DNA from: Isoetes taiwanensis
Taxonomy: Eukaryota > Streptophyta > Lycopodiopsida > Isoetales > Isoetaceae
Assembly: GCA_021234155.1 (NCBI GenBank)
Contig: JAJEKV010000004.1
Span: 1,045,987 to 1,109,986 of the forward strand
Length of the DNA stretch: 64,000 nucleotides
Reading direction: 5' to 3'
The notes below the pieces were generated by a model that was not told the origin of the DNA, did not search any database, and saw only the letters and a list, made by a program, of their open reading frames with translations. Shown here in pieces: positions 53,377-64,000 of this stretch. The position numbers and the translations under genes were made by a program. The stretch's first letter is position 1, and each line of letters begins with the position of its first letter.

Positions 53377-53620
53377 GGGCGCTTTTCTAGTGGTAACACA
53401 CCAAGTTCCCAGCAATGTGGTCCCTGAAGTTCGAGACCGCCCCTGTGATCGCGACTCTGGTACTCATTGGGGGTCAAATCCCAAATGACGAATGTAAGGG
53501 GGTTAAAGCCCAACCAAGCAATGTAGTATGGTGTGGTCACATGTCCAAATTGGATGTCATTTCTTAGTGGCTTGACGCTAAAACTACTATCTATCTATCT
53601 ATCTATATCTATCTATCTTT
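53377..53620 (+). mobile_element. tRNA-derived SINE (copy b, decayed)
   Basis: Counterpart of 38859-39097. The A box has decayed to CTTTTCTAGTGG, the B box AGTTCGAGACC is intact (about 53427-53438), and the (CTAT)n end is interrupted by ATATCT. Confidence 0.65.
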
Positions 53621-53701
53621 CCGCTTTTTGGGGCTTTGTCCGATGCAATCATAAGGCACACATTCTATGCCAACGAAAACCAAAAGCTCAAGAATCTTTG
53701 T

Positions 53702-54703
53702 TGCATTCTAGAAATGGGACTCGCGATGAAACCAACAAACCACTTGCTTTTCATTCATCCTCAAAATATTTTCTATTACAATGAAAGGATAAGGGGTAGT
53801 CGCGACATGCAACTACCCATAAAAAAATAAAGGGAAAATCCCACTATATCATTTGACCCCACAAAATACACGCTAATAGAGATCGTTAGGTAATTCACGG
53901 GAAAACTTAATACCGGATTAAAAACCTCCCCCTTTTTCGGTTTTCGAAAAACCCTAGTGATAAGCCTTCCTTCGCGGCTTGGACAAACGAAGGCATAAAA
54001 TCGCCCCCAAAACCCACGAATGGAAAATCAAATAGATGCCGCTCAGCAACCCCGTACCTGCACATCACCAACAAAAACAACAAGACAAAACAAACTCCGT
54101 GAGTGGAGGGTTGACACATACAAAAGCGCTACCATAAAAATACAATAACAAAGCAAAGGGGAGGGTGGGACTAAAGAGAATAAGGTACCGGCTGAGAGAA
54201 GAGGAAGCGCCGCATGAGAAGTCGTAAGGTAAACGCACCTAAAATAGCTTAATCCCCAACAGTAATCCAGCATGCGCCGCCTCGCGATGCATGTAAACAT
54301 GCATGCTCGTCTCCATTCTAGAATGGCGATCCGATGTCTCGGGATCGATGTGGGATTCTAGAATGGGACTCAAGATGAAACCAACAAACCAATACCAAAG
54401 GACTTTAACAAACTAGGATCGAGGATCTAAGGTCACAGATGAAGAAGCAAAGGCCGAGAAAGGACAGCATGAAAGAAACGCCAATACAAACCAGGTGAAG
54501 AAGCCCCTCCCCGCCCGAAACAATTCAAAGAGAATAAGGTATCACAGAGAGAAGAGGAAGCCGGCGAGAAGTCGAAGCGCGTAAACGCCGCCAAAATAGC
54601 TTAACCCCAACCGTAATCGGGCGCACGCGCCACCGCATGCATGCAAAACATGCATGCTCGCCCCATTTCCTGAATGGCGATCCGATGTCCCGATCGATGG
54701 GGA
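53702..54703. mobile_element. ~1-kb insertion in D1b with internal direct repeats
   Basis: Absent from D1a, where CTTTGCTTGGGCAATAATGG is continuous. It contains two diverged copies of a ~175-bp unit (54172-54345 and 54527-54703). Both start AAAGAGAATAAGGTA, include AAAATAGCTTAA and CATGCATGCTCG, and end AATGGCGATCCGATGTC. ATTCTAGAA(A)TGGGACTC also occurs at 53706 and 54357. No poly(A) or gene seen; type unknown. Confidence 0.6.
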
Positions 54704-55565
54704 ATAAATGGTTGCAACATTTACTTGTTGGGAGATATCCTCATAATGCATTTTGATGCCGCTTTGGGTAGTGCGTTGTGCTATATGGAGGTGATAGTCC
54801 ATCCTTGATTTGGTATATTCCAGGATTATTTTGTGATCCAATGATCACACATGAGAACAAAATTACATCATTTAAGGATCTACATTCATGCATTATTAAA
54901 TGGTTTCCAAGGGGAAACTTGTAGCTTAATTAAAATTTGTACATTGCACAACACAAGTGATGGTTGCTATGCAACTCAAAAACTAGAAGTTTAAAGGAAG
55001 CATATAGATCTAAAACCAAAGTTGTGGAGGCTTAAACTAAATCCTTAGTCATTGCACAAGTGGAAAGTTTTTGCCAAACAAAATGCAAAAATTTTCGACA
55101 TCTAAAGGAAACAAGTGGCTCATTCCATTAACCGCTTTAGTATAATGAGCTAATAAATGGTAGGATAAGATTATGATCATAGTTACATAATATATAAAGT
55201 AACATATACAAAGAAAATGGTATAAATCATTTTATTCCTTACGCCATATTGCAAGTTGGAATTATGCCTTCATGTCGTATATATACAAACTAGATCTTTC
55301 ATAAAGGTATCCTTGCAACCCTTTTGTTTATACTAAAAAAGGAAAATAAATCACCAATCTCGATGGCAAATATGCCACATCAATCAATCTGATGGCAATA
55401 TTCTTTGCGAAGAGCTTGAGGACCCGCAGCTAAAACATCTGATTGCCCCAGCATGACTATAAGCAAATATAAAGCCTTCAAAGTGCATTTTTTCAAAGAA
55501 TCTAGATCAACTTCTTCAATCCGCAAAATGTCGTTAGCATTTCATTTCAAAAAGTCCATAATCCT

Positions 55566-57455
55566 GGTCGTTTTTTTGTCAAGTATAACCCGTGTTTCTT
55601 CCAAATTTTGCATAAAGACATAAGTCAAACCATGGGAAACTATTTATACCCAGAATACGCCCCAACTTGGTAAAGAAGAATAACCTTTAAAAGTAGCCCA
55701 AATTTTACAATAAAAAACATCGCGGAAACATGCCAGATAGCCTACTACTAGATAAATTCACCGGACAAACTTACACATCATCATCACTTGAAAGACTAAA
55801 TAAGTTAAGCAGATATGGCAATTGTTCTAAATAGCTTTTTTACTTAAAAACTAGCAAAAAAGGGAATAGTTGGGAACCAGAGATGTAATAGACCTCCCAG
55901 GACAAATGTTTTTCCCAATTCAGTTTTATCAATGACGACATATGTGCCTCCCCAATCAAAAACACATCTAGCATGCATATGGATCATGGTAATCGCCAAC
56001 TATGCATCTTGTTGTAGTCTTGTTTTGTAACTGATACAAGCTTTCAAGATGAAAAAAAGGTAGCAAATATTGAGAACCACATCAACCCCGTGCATTAAAG
56101 CAAAATAAGGCCCTCCTAACAAACTCCATTATCTATTATCTATATAAGATTTCGTGGTTTAGTTAGATATGCTAAATTCTTGGACAAGCCAAGAGAGCTG
56201 TTTTGGGCCAAAATTGATATCGCCGTGATTTTACTGCATGCATTAATCGGAAGTCTTACTTGAGAACCACTCCAGCAATAATAGCTCAACAGATAAAAGA
56301 AAGCAATCCAACAACATGAGTGGAGCCAAAATCTTCTTGGGTGCTTTCAGCCCCGAGTACAAGAGGAAAATTTAGTAATGGTTTGCCCGAATGATTAGAA
56401 GTTTGTCCCAAAACCTTGAGAAGTCAGAACTTAGAAAAGAAACCGCAAAAATATGGTGAAAGCATTGATCGATACCTTGCAAAATTGTTTATACCCTTCT
56501 TCATCAGATCGAGGCAGAGAAGATGCATGAAACAAAAAGTCCCAAGCTTTGAAAGGTCGACTCGCATTGAAAATCAACCCCCGAGGTTCACAAATCGAGA
56601 TTACGGTAGAAAAATGGAATGGACGTCATACGCAGATTGCCCAACCCACCGTTACACAATATTTAATGAGCAAACCACGTAACCTCTAATGCTTCATCAA
56701 TAAAAACCTCAGAATAAAAGCTTTACAAAGAAACAAGTTGAACGACGATAAACCCCGACCGCCAAACTCGCCGTTTCCCAGCCAAGAACCCCATTACGAT
56801 ATCTAGCCAAGAACCCGCCATACATTAGCCATGCAACTGCATCCTCCACCACCACCACTTTGGCACATCACAAATTGAACTAGCGCACTGGCATGCAATA
56901 AGGTTTTGCAAGTACATGGGCTTATTGGGCATGTTGGCATGTGGCGGCATGGCATGTAGTGCATGTTCATGTGGTTGCTGCAACCATTTTTCCTTTTGGC
57001 AGCAGCCACTGAACACCCTCCCCTAGCAATAGTTTTGACCTTACTATGCCCCCGTACATGATCGGGTCAGATAAAAGATCATAGCCAATGGTATATCTCA
57101 ATTTCTCAATGGAACGAGACTACAATAATTAACATGGATGCTAAATATGGATGCTGCATGCACCATTTCAAGGATGACTAACAATGCCGGTACTTCTTTG
57201 TCGAAAGACTAACCAATGGGCAAGTACATGAACTTGCTTTTGCTTAGTGAAACAATATTGTTATGGTGCCTAGGTAATTCCGTAAGTTTTGTACTTATTT
57301 GGGTGGTGATGGATGTTTGTAATGTCCTTGAAGGCTAAAGAATTTGTCTATACCGACAGATATTTTCAATCTATGTATTGTTCCGGAGGACCTCAATTCA
57401 TCTTTAAAATACCACCTCACATAAGCCTATTTATGGAGTCTATTATGGATGTTGC
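55566..57455. other. Non-coding AT-rich DNA
   Basis: No supported gene. The 88-codon frame at 56416-56682 and the Cys/His-rich minus frames at 56803-57016 look like chance frames. Confidence 0.4.
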
Positions 57456-58018
57456 ATGTTCTATATATTGAGAAAAAAGGGCAAATTGCTTCATCATTGC
57501 AACAACCCAAAGTTGACAAGATTAATATTCCAAGTTCCACAGGCAAATTTCAAAACATTAAAAATACCTTTCTCCGATAGATCTCCATCCAGTTTGGGCA
57601 TTAAGTTTGGTGAATATCGTCAGAATCTATATGCCGGAGACATTCGTAATCAACTTGTTTCCCTATTTCCCCAAATCTCGCCACTTGACCAAGCCCATGC
57701 TTGCTGTGCCCGATGATTTTAATTCTTTACATACTTTAGATGTAAAAATCTCTCAAATTACCGCAGGCGCAAAGCTCGTATCTATGATCGAAATCCTTTT
57801 ATGCTTAACCCGCCAAACTTTATTCACCTACCTTTTCATCATTCTCGCAGGATCTTGGGATAATTCAGCTTGAAAAGTCAAGTGATTGTCCCACATCGTA
57901 GGACAAATAAAGTTGATGATTTGTGCACTTTAGTTCAAGAAGTAGCTGATTTATGCGGACGCATTAACCTAACCCATCGTAAGAAATTGATCTCCAAAAA
58001 TTCACTTTTATTGAAGTA
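57456..58018 (+). other. Possible coding relic
   Basis: Protein-like text appears across more than one frame: FQVPQANFKTLKIPFSDRS, GEYRQNLYAGDIRNQLVSLF, then RIYDRNPFMLNPPNFIHL, LKSQVIVPHRRTNKVDDLC and VQEVADLCGRINLTHRKKL. The order and composition suggest a decayed gene or element, but I recognise no family and the frames need at least two shifts. Confidence 0.25.
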
Positions 58019-59339
58019 ATCCTCGCTTCCATGTTGAAGAAAACCCTTTTGAAAAACATTTCAAAGGATAAACAGAGGGGTTTTCCACACAAACTTTAAA
58101 AGCAAATATTCACCAAGAATGGATTTTGCATATAAATATTGTAGTAACTCGTACGTATTAACATCAAGACTTTTATGATTGTTAGATGTTGAATTTACCA
58201 AACAAAAATCTACAAAATATTTCTAAAGAGTACATATTGGTCATTGGCTGCCAATGTGTAATGCACTTTATCTTCCTTGATCCGCTTTTAAGCACAAGCG
58301 TACCATTTTGCATTATTTTAAGTATAGGCTATCCTAGGCATGTTGCAAAGACTTCATATATGTATACATTGACTGGTTAGAAGTAAGCGCCATCTTGCAT
58401 CGCTGGTATACAAGGGGTAACTTGCCCGTCTCAAAGTAGTTTAAAGTCTAAATGTAAAATATTAGGACATCCCAGTGTTCACCAAGGTGACCATTCAAGA
58501 CTTCCATATCCCCGTTGTTTTTACTTGCCAAAGATAAACAAAGTAAAACCATTGCGTATAGAAATTTAATTCAATGCCACACTCACCAAACTATAATTGA
58601 CAAGATGATTAAAGGTAGTCGGCCAAGGTGTGCCTTCCACATCCTTTGGCTTCTGTATAGAATACTTGAGTTCTGGCCATGATTTGAGTAGTATCCTTGG
58701 CAGCAATATGTTTTTCCCAAAGAGCTTCCGTCAATTATCAATAAAGAAACCTATGTTTAAGACGTAACAACACCCAATTAGGTGTAATTTTACAATAAAG
58801 GTTTTATTTCATCAGAACTGAACATTATCTAGCATGCATATGGATCATGGCACCGCTAACCATGCATCTTGTTGCGCCTTTTGTTTGTCTTCCTGTAAGG
58901 AATGAGACAAACCGGTCGCGGAATAGAGGATATGGATGCATCCAAACTCGACATGTGCTTTGACCCCGCCAAGATTTCCCTCTCGCCTATAGTCTTCCCC
59001 TTTCAAATCGAAAAGTGCTAATATATTTCACGCAATCTAATTAAATTGTCAAACATTGTTCACTTTAGAAGTGTAGGCTTAACAAAAGATCTTAGTCCGC
59101 ACCACTACTAACCTAAGCCGCTACCACAAGGATCTTCATTACTTATTTACCTTTTGATAACCGCTGGTTTTCCTTTTTGTTTCTTTTCTCATCAAGAGCT
59201 CTGTTCGTGCAGTATTCGCGCATTGCCATGCTATTCTTAATGCCTCTCCCACTGTGATACATTCAATAAAATGAAAATGCACATGATACATCATTTTGAT
59301 GACAAGAGAATATGAAAGTTCGTGATCCTAAAATTTGAA
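58019..59339. other. Non-coding AT-rich DNA
   Basis: No gene, RNA or clear repeat seen. Confidence 0.4.
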
Positions 59340-59815
59340 AAGAGCACTTACCTCCTCGAAGTTCTTTTTCTACTAATCAGCACCCGGCCACCAGCAGGGT
59401 TAATAATGCAAAAGTAGAGTACCCAAAATGCCTTTGGAGATGCCAATAGCTTCCATACAAATTGATTACTGCGAACACCCCTCGAAAGCTATAAAATAAA
59501 TCTAAGGAGCCGACGGGTGATGGGGAGACCTGCATCTCCATCACCATAAGAAGCCCTCCCAAGGAACAATCACTTCTAATTATCCAATAATTTGAACGCC
59601 AAGGAAATTTTGAAAGAGCACTCCACCTCTCGAAGTTCTTTCGTCAAGACGGCCACTAGAAGTTAATAATGTGTAGAGTACCCAAAAATGCCTTTGAGAT
59701 GCCAATGAGCTTCCATACAAAATTGATTAATATGAACAATTTCCGAGCTATAAAATAACTAAGGAGCTTATTACAGGTGATGAGATTCCAGATCTCTCCA
59801 TCACCATGCCTTCCC
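59340..59815. repeat. Tandem duplication of ~210-240 bp
   Basis: 59340-59580 and 59613-59815 are diverged copies sharing TCGAAGTTCTTT, TAGAGTACCCAAAA, GCTTCCATACAAA and CTCCATCACCAT. A minus-strand frame in the first copy (59377-59562) is not preserved in the second. Confidence 0.75.
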
Positions 59816-59879
59816 ATAAATACCTCGCTTCCATTTATTCACATACATCACTCTTAACGCCAATTGTAATGGTAAAGCA

Positions 59880-60077
59880 TTAGCCACTGAATATTAAGTG
59901 CCAAGGACCCGTATAAGTTGGTAACCCCTTGTGTAAAGAATTCAGGCATCTTCGTGTGAAGCTCCCTGCATTTCTTTCTTTCTCCATGACCGCATCTAAA
60001 ACCCTAAACTCTCTCTCAGCCTCAGTAGAGAAATAGATCTCTAACTTTTTTCCATATCCTTCCCTAATGTCAGCCAA
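59880..60077 (-). other. Possible isolated exon
   Basis: A 65-codon minus-strand frame reads MADIREGYGKKLEIYFSTEA, then FRVLDAVMEKERNAGSF and LPTYTGPWHLIF. Its balanced composition is unlike the surrounding AT-rich frames. No family recognised and no splice partner identified. Confidence 0.25.
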
Positions 60078-61379
60078 TCTTAAACATGAATAAGGAAAGA
60101 GGCATATGGTGCCATGCCCTCAAGCTTCCCGCCATGCCACTCTAGATCTCCCTCGCCCACATATAAAATTCTGCAATCGGGTTAGCCGGTATAGACGCTA
60201 GAAATTACCGCAACAGTGGACCCAATCGAAACATTTCATAGCCATGTAGCAGGTTTTAGCGCTTTTTGGGTATATTCTAGGTATATGTTAGCATATACCA
60301 TGAATATGCCAAAAACCCATTATAACAACAAGGGGATTGCCCCTCTAGGGCAACCCAAAAAAAGTTGGACCCCATGCAAAATATAGAAGATTCACTTTTC
60401 ATAACATGCCAAAAGCAAGCTGAACTTAATCAATTGCAATATATTTTTGTTTCCTACTATCTTCTAATTACATCATAAGACAACTGAGCATAGAACTTTT
60501 TTTGCAACATCCCTTTTAATCCTTTTACACTATTATCTGCAAAGTATTGCACTAATGATAGAAGCAAACTATTTTTTACTATTCTTTTTAAAAATTTAAT
60601 GATTTTGCATATTAAATGCATTTTTGTTATGTAGAGATGATCATATTGATCGGGCCATGGGTAGAGCACGATTCACTTATCGCTTTTTATAAACTCAAGT
60701 TAGACATATATCATTTGCAACAAGCAACACACAACATTTTATCATGTGCACAAGCAATGCCCATTTTCTAGGGTTAAACCATTTGGGGACGCTTTTAATA
60801 TACAAGTCCCTCGGGCAAAGTGGTGCTGATGTTTAAATGGCACCTTTGTTTCATATTTTAACTTCCTTTCGTAGAGAAGGATCCTAAACTAGCAATTAAT
60901 GACAGCGAAGATCCCGCAATGCCATAAAAATCATCTCGTGCGAAGCAAGGTAATTTGTTGAACAACTTCTTGATTCCGCTAAGAAAAAAACAAAACAATG
61001 CAAGCCAATCGAGACCCATACATAATAGATGTGGTCTGGCTTATAAAACAAATTAAATGTTTTGATATGGTAAAGCAAAGCATAACGCATTGGTACTAAT
61101 ATCAATCAAAGATAAGTATAATGAAGATATAAAGACGATCTATGTAATGTCCGCTATGTTGATCATGGATTATCCTAAAAGGCCATTCCGATTCTTCTTC
61201 AATGAAATGCCCCACATGAATATCATTTCTGACATTTGAGACAAGTATGCATGCTAGACACGCATAACTTTAATAAAGCCTCCCCATCTTTTTGAGGAAA
61301 TACCATGGAAGAATGTTGTTTCATGGTCTTCTCAGATTTTGCATAAGATGGTGCGAAAGGATCGTAATTCAATGCATAC
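60078..61379. other. Non-coding AT-rich DNA
   Basis: No gene, RNA or repeat recognised. Short minus frames at 60457-60669 and 60896-61105 are unsupported. Confidence 0.4.
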
Positions 61380-61830
61380 ACTTTGGACACTACAGTGATC
61401 GCCGACGCTCCAACGACGCCGCAAGGTTGTCGATGAACGCCGGATCGCCGTGCCGTTGATCAACGATTATCGTTGCTCAACGACGCATAACGTTGCTTCG
61501 GACAAGCCGCTCAATCCATCTGGCCATCGTGGTCGACGTGGTTTCCCCCCCTCGCCTCGTGGCATGGGTACCGCCGCTAAGCCGGGTGTTTTCAAACACG
61601 CCGCCTAAACGCCGCTCAACGACGCTTTACAGAAATGCCGAATGCCGCGGAAATGGTAGCTGTTGCCGCAGCCCGCGTGGTCAAGACGCGGTGCTGCCAG
61701 TTGCCGAACGCACGCCGCATACCGCCGACGGTTGCGTCCGCCAAGGTGGCATGGTGCTGGTGCCAAGTTGGTCAAGGCTGTCAAGACATCGCCAGCTTTA
61801 AAACGCCGCTTAACGACGCCACGCTAGTAG
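61380..61830. other. CpG-rich block
   Basis: Sharply richer in CG than its flanks, with repeated short strings such as AACGACGC, AACGCCG and GCCGCTCAACGACGC. Plus-strand frames (61493-61801, 61635-61856) follow from composition. A related CpG-rich patch lies at about 62400-62600. Confidence 0.5.
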
Positions 61831-61850
61831 GAATTTTTTTACAAATAAAA

Positions 61851-61873
61851 CCCTAACCCTAACCCTAACCCTA
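61851..61873. repeat. Interstitial telomere-type tract (CCCTAA)4
   Basis: Nearly four exact CCCTAA hexamers. The usual plant telomere unit is the heptamer CCCTAAA, which fits only the left edge (AAAACCCTAA). The tract lies inside the window and no array extends from it. Confidence 0.75.
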
Positions 61874-63600
61874 CATCCATCAGATAAGTGGATCCATCAA
61901 GAATCAGCCGTTATTCTTATTTTGAAAGTTCTTCCCTATCTTGCTATAATGGTCCGGCAGTTGAAGACCACCCTTTTCAAGGCTGATATGTTCCTTCTAG
62001 CAAGAATCCTCCTCCCTCCAAGGGAAGACAACTCCAAGAACCCCCTCGCCCTCCCCACGAGAACCCTCCCTTCACCATCGTAAGGTAAAGATGAGTGAAA
62101 AGGAGCCCGGACAGACTAACATCCGGCTGCTCCATGCGGGGAATCCATCGGTAGAATGGCTCACCGAGCCAAACAAAAAGAGAAAACGACATTAATGGTG
62201 TGCACGATGCAAATGGTTGCATCAAACGCCACGCCCCTCGATGGACATAAGTAATGTATAAGCTTTTTAAGAATGGAAACAATAAGTTTTTTTATCTATT
62301 TGTGTTGTCGCTGTATAAGCTTATTTTATGAATGGGAACAATCGCATTTTTATTTATTTGTGTTATTTGTATTGTATGTTGTTTTCGCTATGTTAAACAA
62401 TCACAGCTTGGTCGCGTTTAACCACGCTATGATCATTTGACGCCGTTAAACACGCCGGCGATTTCATTCGACGTGGTATAAGGATGGCATCGACGGCTGC
62501 AGCCGATGGTATGCCTGAAATGTCGACGTTAGCGTTTACGCCGCAGTCGTTACACAGACGCCGAGCAAACGACGCTACATATGCGATGCGGAACCCGCCG
62601 CTTGGTTATTACTTGTTATTTACTGCTTGTTTCTGGATTTTTGCGCCCGTGGTCTCTCTTCATAAGGCAGATCTCTAGTTTTCTAATCTTGTGTTAGATA
62701 AACACCTCCAAATGCTAATAGATTAGAAAGATTGAATCTTGAAAGTATGTTAAAAAATTGAGGGATGGCGATCGAAGGTATCGTCGGTTCCATCCCTAAT
62801 GGAGAAGACTAAATAACGTTTATGCACTCAAATGTAAGTTTCAATCTTCATAGATTACAAAAGATTTGAAAGGTTGAATATAGGATCGGCTCTACCCTAT
62901 CAAATGGAGAGGGACTAGATGTATCGGGTTCAGACCCTTCAATCAAATGCTTTTTAAATAATACAAACGCTGTATGAATCAATCTCAAGAATAAACATTT
63001 GATAAAAATCATGAAAACATGGATATTTATAATTACTATACATTACCTTTATTAATATTTCATTGTCACTGTGAAAACAAATACGGGATCTAACGCCGAA
63101 GGAATTTGAACGCAGCGAGACGTAAAAGCTTTGAGAAAGTTACATGGCTACCTGCTAGAGCAATGCACCAACAATTGCCAAGCACTAAATAGTCCACCAG
63201 ACCCGCAAGGGACCTAGTCTCTCCTAGAGGCCTGGGTGGTGTGCATGAAATGAATGCCGCATGTAATGCACTCCATAAACAAGCCAATGATTACTAATCC
63301 TTATATCTTGATGTTATTTTTTTTGGTAACAGACTTGACAGAAATGGGTTATATTGCAATTGTTCGATAAAAGGGACAAATAAACGGATGAGAAAAGACT
63401 GCCCCTCACTATGTTGAGAAATATGGTGAATGCCCGACAAATCCGCTGTTTCTTTGGACGACATGTGGGTAATATTCCAACGAGGTATACACGCATCTTA
63501 TGAATTACAACCCAACTACTCTCATACTCGGAACCCGATGTTCTAACTTAATTTTGCTTGTGGTAATTTTGTTAGAAAGAAATTGAGAAATGAAGTGAGC
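61874..63600. other. Non-coding DNA with a CpG-rich patch
   Basis: Contains the CpG-rich patch at about 62400-62600 and otherwise AT-rich DNA. Two similar short stretches (GGTATCGTCGGTTCCATCCC near 62778 and GGATCGGCTCTACCC near 62883) are not enough to call a repeat. No gene seen. Confidence 0.4.
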
Positions 63601-63616
63601 CCGGCAAAAGATATAG

Positions 63617-63802
63617 ATCTTTAGGCCAAGGCCGTCACTGGAAGCAGATGATGTTGATACTATGAATGCTCATAGAAAACCCTACAAAGAAGCCAACAAC
63701 TTCCTCAAAAGAGTATCCCATTACGCGGATAGAACCTGGCCGCAATGGGTTGCCAAGGTGATTGAGGGAATCAATAGCCCATCAAAATTGAATGCAGTTT
63801 AG
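63617..63802 (+). other. Possible small exon
   Basis: An open frame between a TAG (63614) and a TAG (63800) reads RPRPSLEADDVDTMNAHRKP, then NNFLKRVSHYADRTWPQWVA and ends INSPSKLNAV. The composition is protein-like with several Trp and Arg, but there is no convincing start or family. Confidence 0.2.
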
Positions 63803-64000
63803 ATTATGTCGGGTATTGAAAACCCCAATTGATGGGGAGCAATTTCTACATATTGGTAGGTGCGAGACATGATTGTATTGTCGGGTCCCTGCGGCCGGGT
63901 CTGATTATATATTAAGGACTAGTGTGAAATAAAGATGGTAATGATCGTTCTTTTAATGCTATATGTAGGTAGCAATACGTAACTGAACGAAGTACAACAA

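Larger units (their letters stand above)
50006..55565. repeat. Duplicated block D1, copy b
   Basis: Direct copy of 36616-40048, enlarged by insertions at 50259-51379 and about 53702-54703. Many small differences from copy a fall at CTG or CAG trinucleotides. Confidence 0.85.

Noticed and set aside
56803-57016. Cys/His-rich minus-strand ORFs resembling a zinc finger
   Set aside because: Two overlapping frames are equally open, Cys/His spacing fits no known finger, and codons come from a CCACCA/GCATG-rich patch.
61800-61900. Chromosome end
   Set aside because: Only four telomere-type units, with ordinary sequence on both sides.

Overview
The window looks like a gene-poor, transposon-rich stretch of a large land-plant genome. 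It holds plant-type Ty3/gypsy polyproteins, one intact BTB/POZ-NPH3 gene (a plant-only family), tRNA-derived SINE copies and layers of nested or duplicated repeats. The intergenic DNA is AT-rich and full of poly(A)-tailed insertions. I cannot fix the lineage: fern, lycophyte or seed plant are all possible.

Layout: (1) 1-12132, two tandem minus-strand copies of one Ty3/gypsy family (element A). Copy 1 is cut by the window start, with its gag at 1-2351. Copy 2 runs 5819-12132 with gag, protease, RT-RNase H and integrase in several frames. The DNA between them probably holds one LTR. (2) 12133-22516, a second Ty3/gypsy family (element B) on the plus strand. It lost its 5' LTR and is badly frameshifted. 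An extra ~3 kb ORF lies between integrase and a 511-bp 3' LTR. (3) About 22517-28560, element C on the minus strand. It has a 1600-bp LTR (TGTGACG...CGTCACA) and a tRNA-iMet primer binding site, but no recognisable polymerase. Its interior carries unfamiliar ORFs and a histone H3 histone-fold pseudogene. Its LTR interrupts a host-like ORF (28561-29496).

(4) 29500-34000, a GC-rich hairpin-repeat block, a poly(A) relic, AT-rich unique DNA and a Mutator-like MITE. (5) 34524-36185, the only intact host gene: an intronless BTB/NPH3 gene with AATAAA and an A-tract downstream, so possibly a retrogene. (6) 36616-55565, a mosaic of direct duplications (D1, D2, D3). These contain LINE-ORF1-like fragments, SINEs and later insertions that can be dated against the uninterrupted paralogous copy. 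(7) 55566-64000, mostly featureless AT-rich DNA with a local duplication, two CpG-rich blocks and a short CCCTAA telomere-type tract.

Apart from the BTB/NPH3 gene, everything here reflects mobile-element activity. The observations most worth following are the histone H3 sequence inside element C, the unfamiliar ORFs of elements B and C, and the clustering of differences at CTG/CAG sites between duplicated copies. That last pattern may be a sequencing artefact, and it would also affect how the frameshifts are read.
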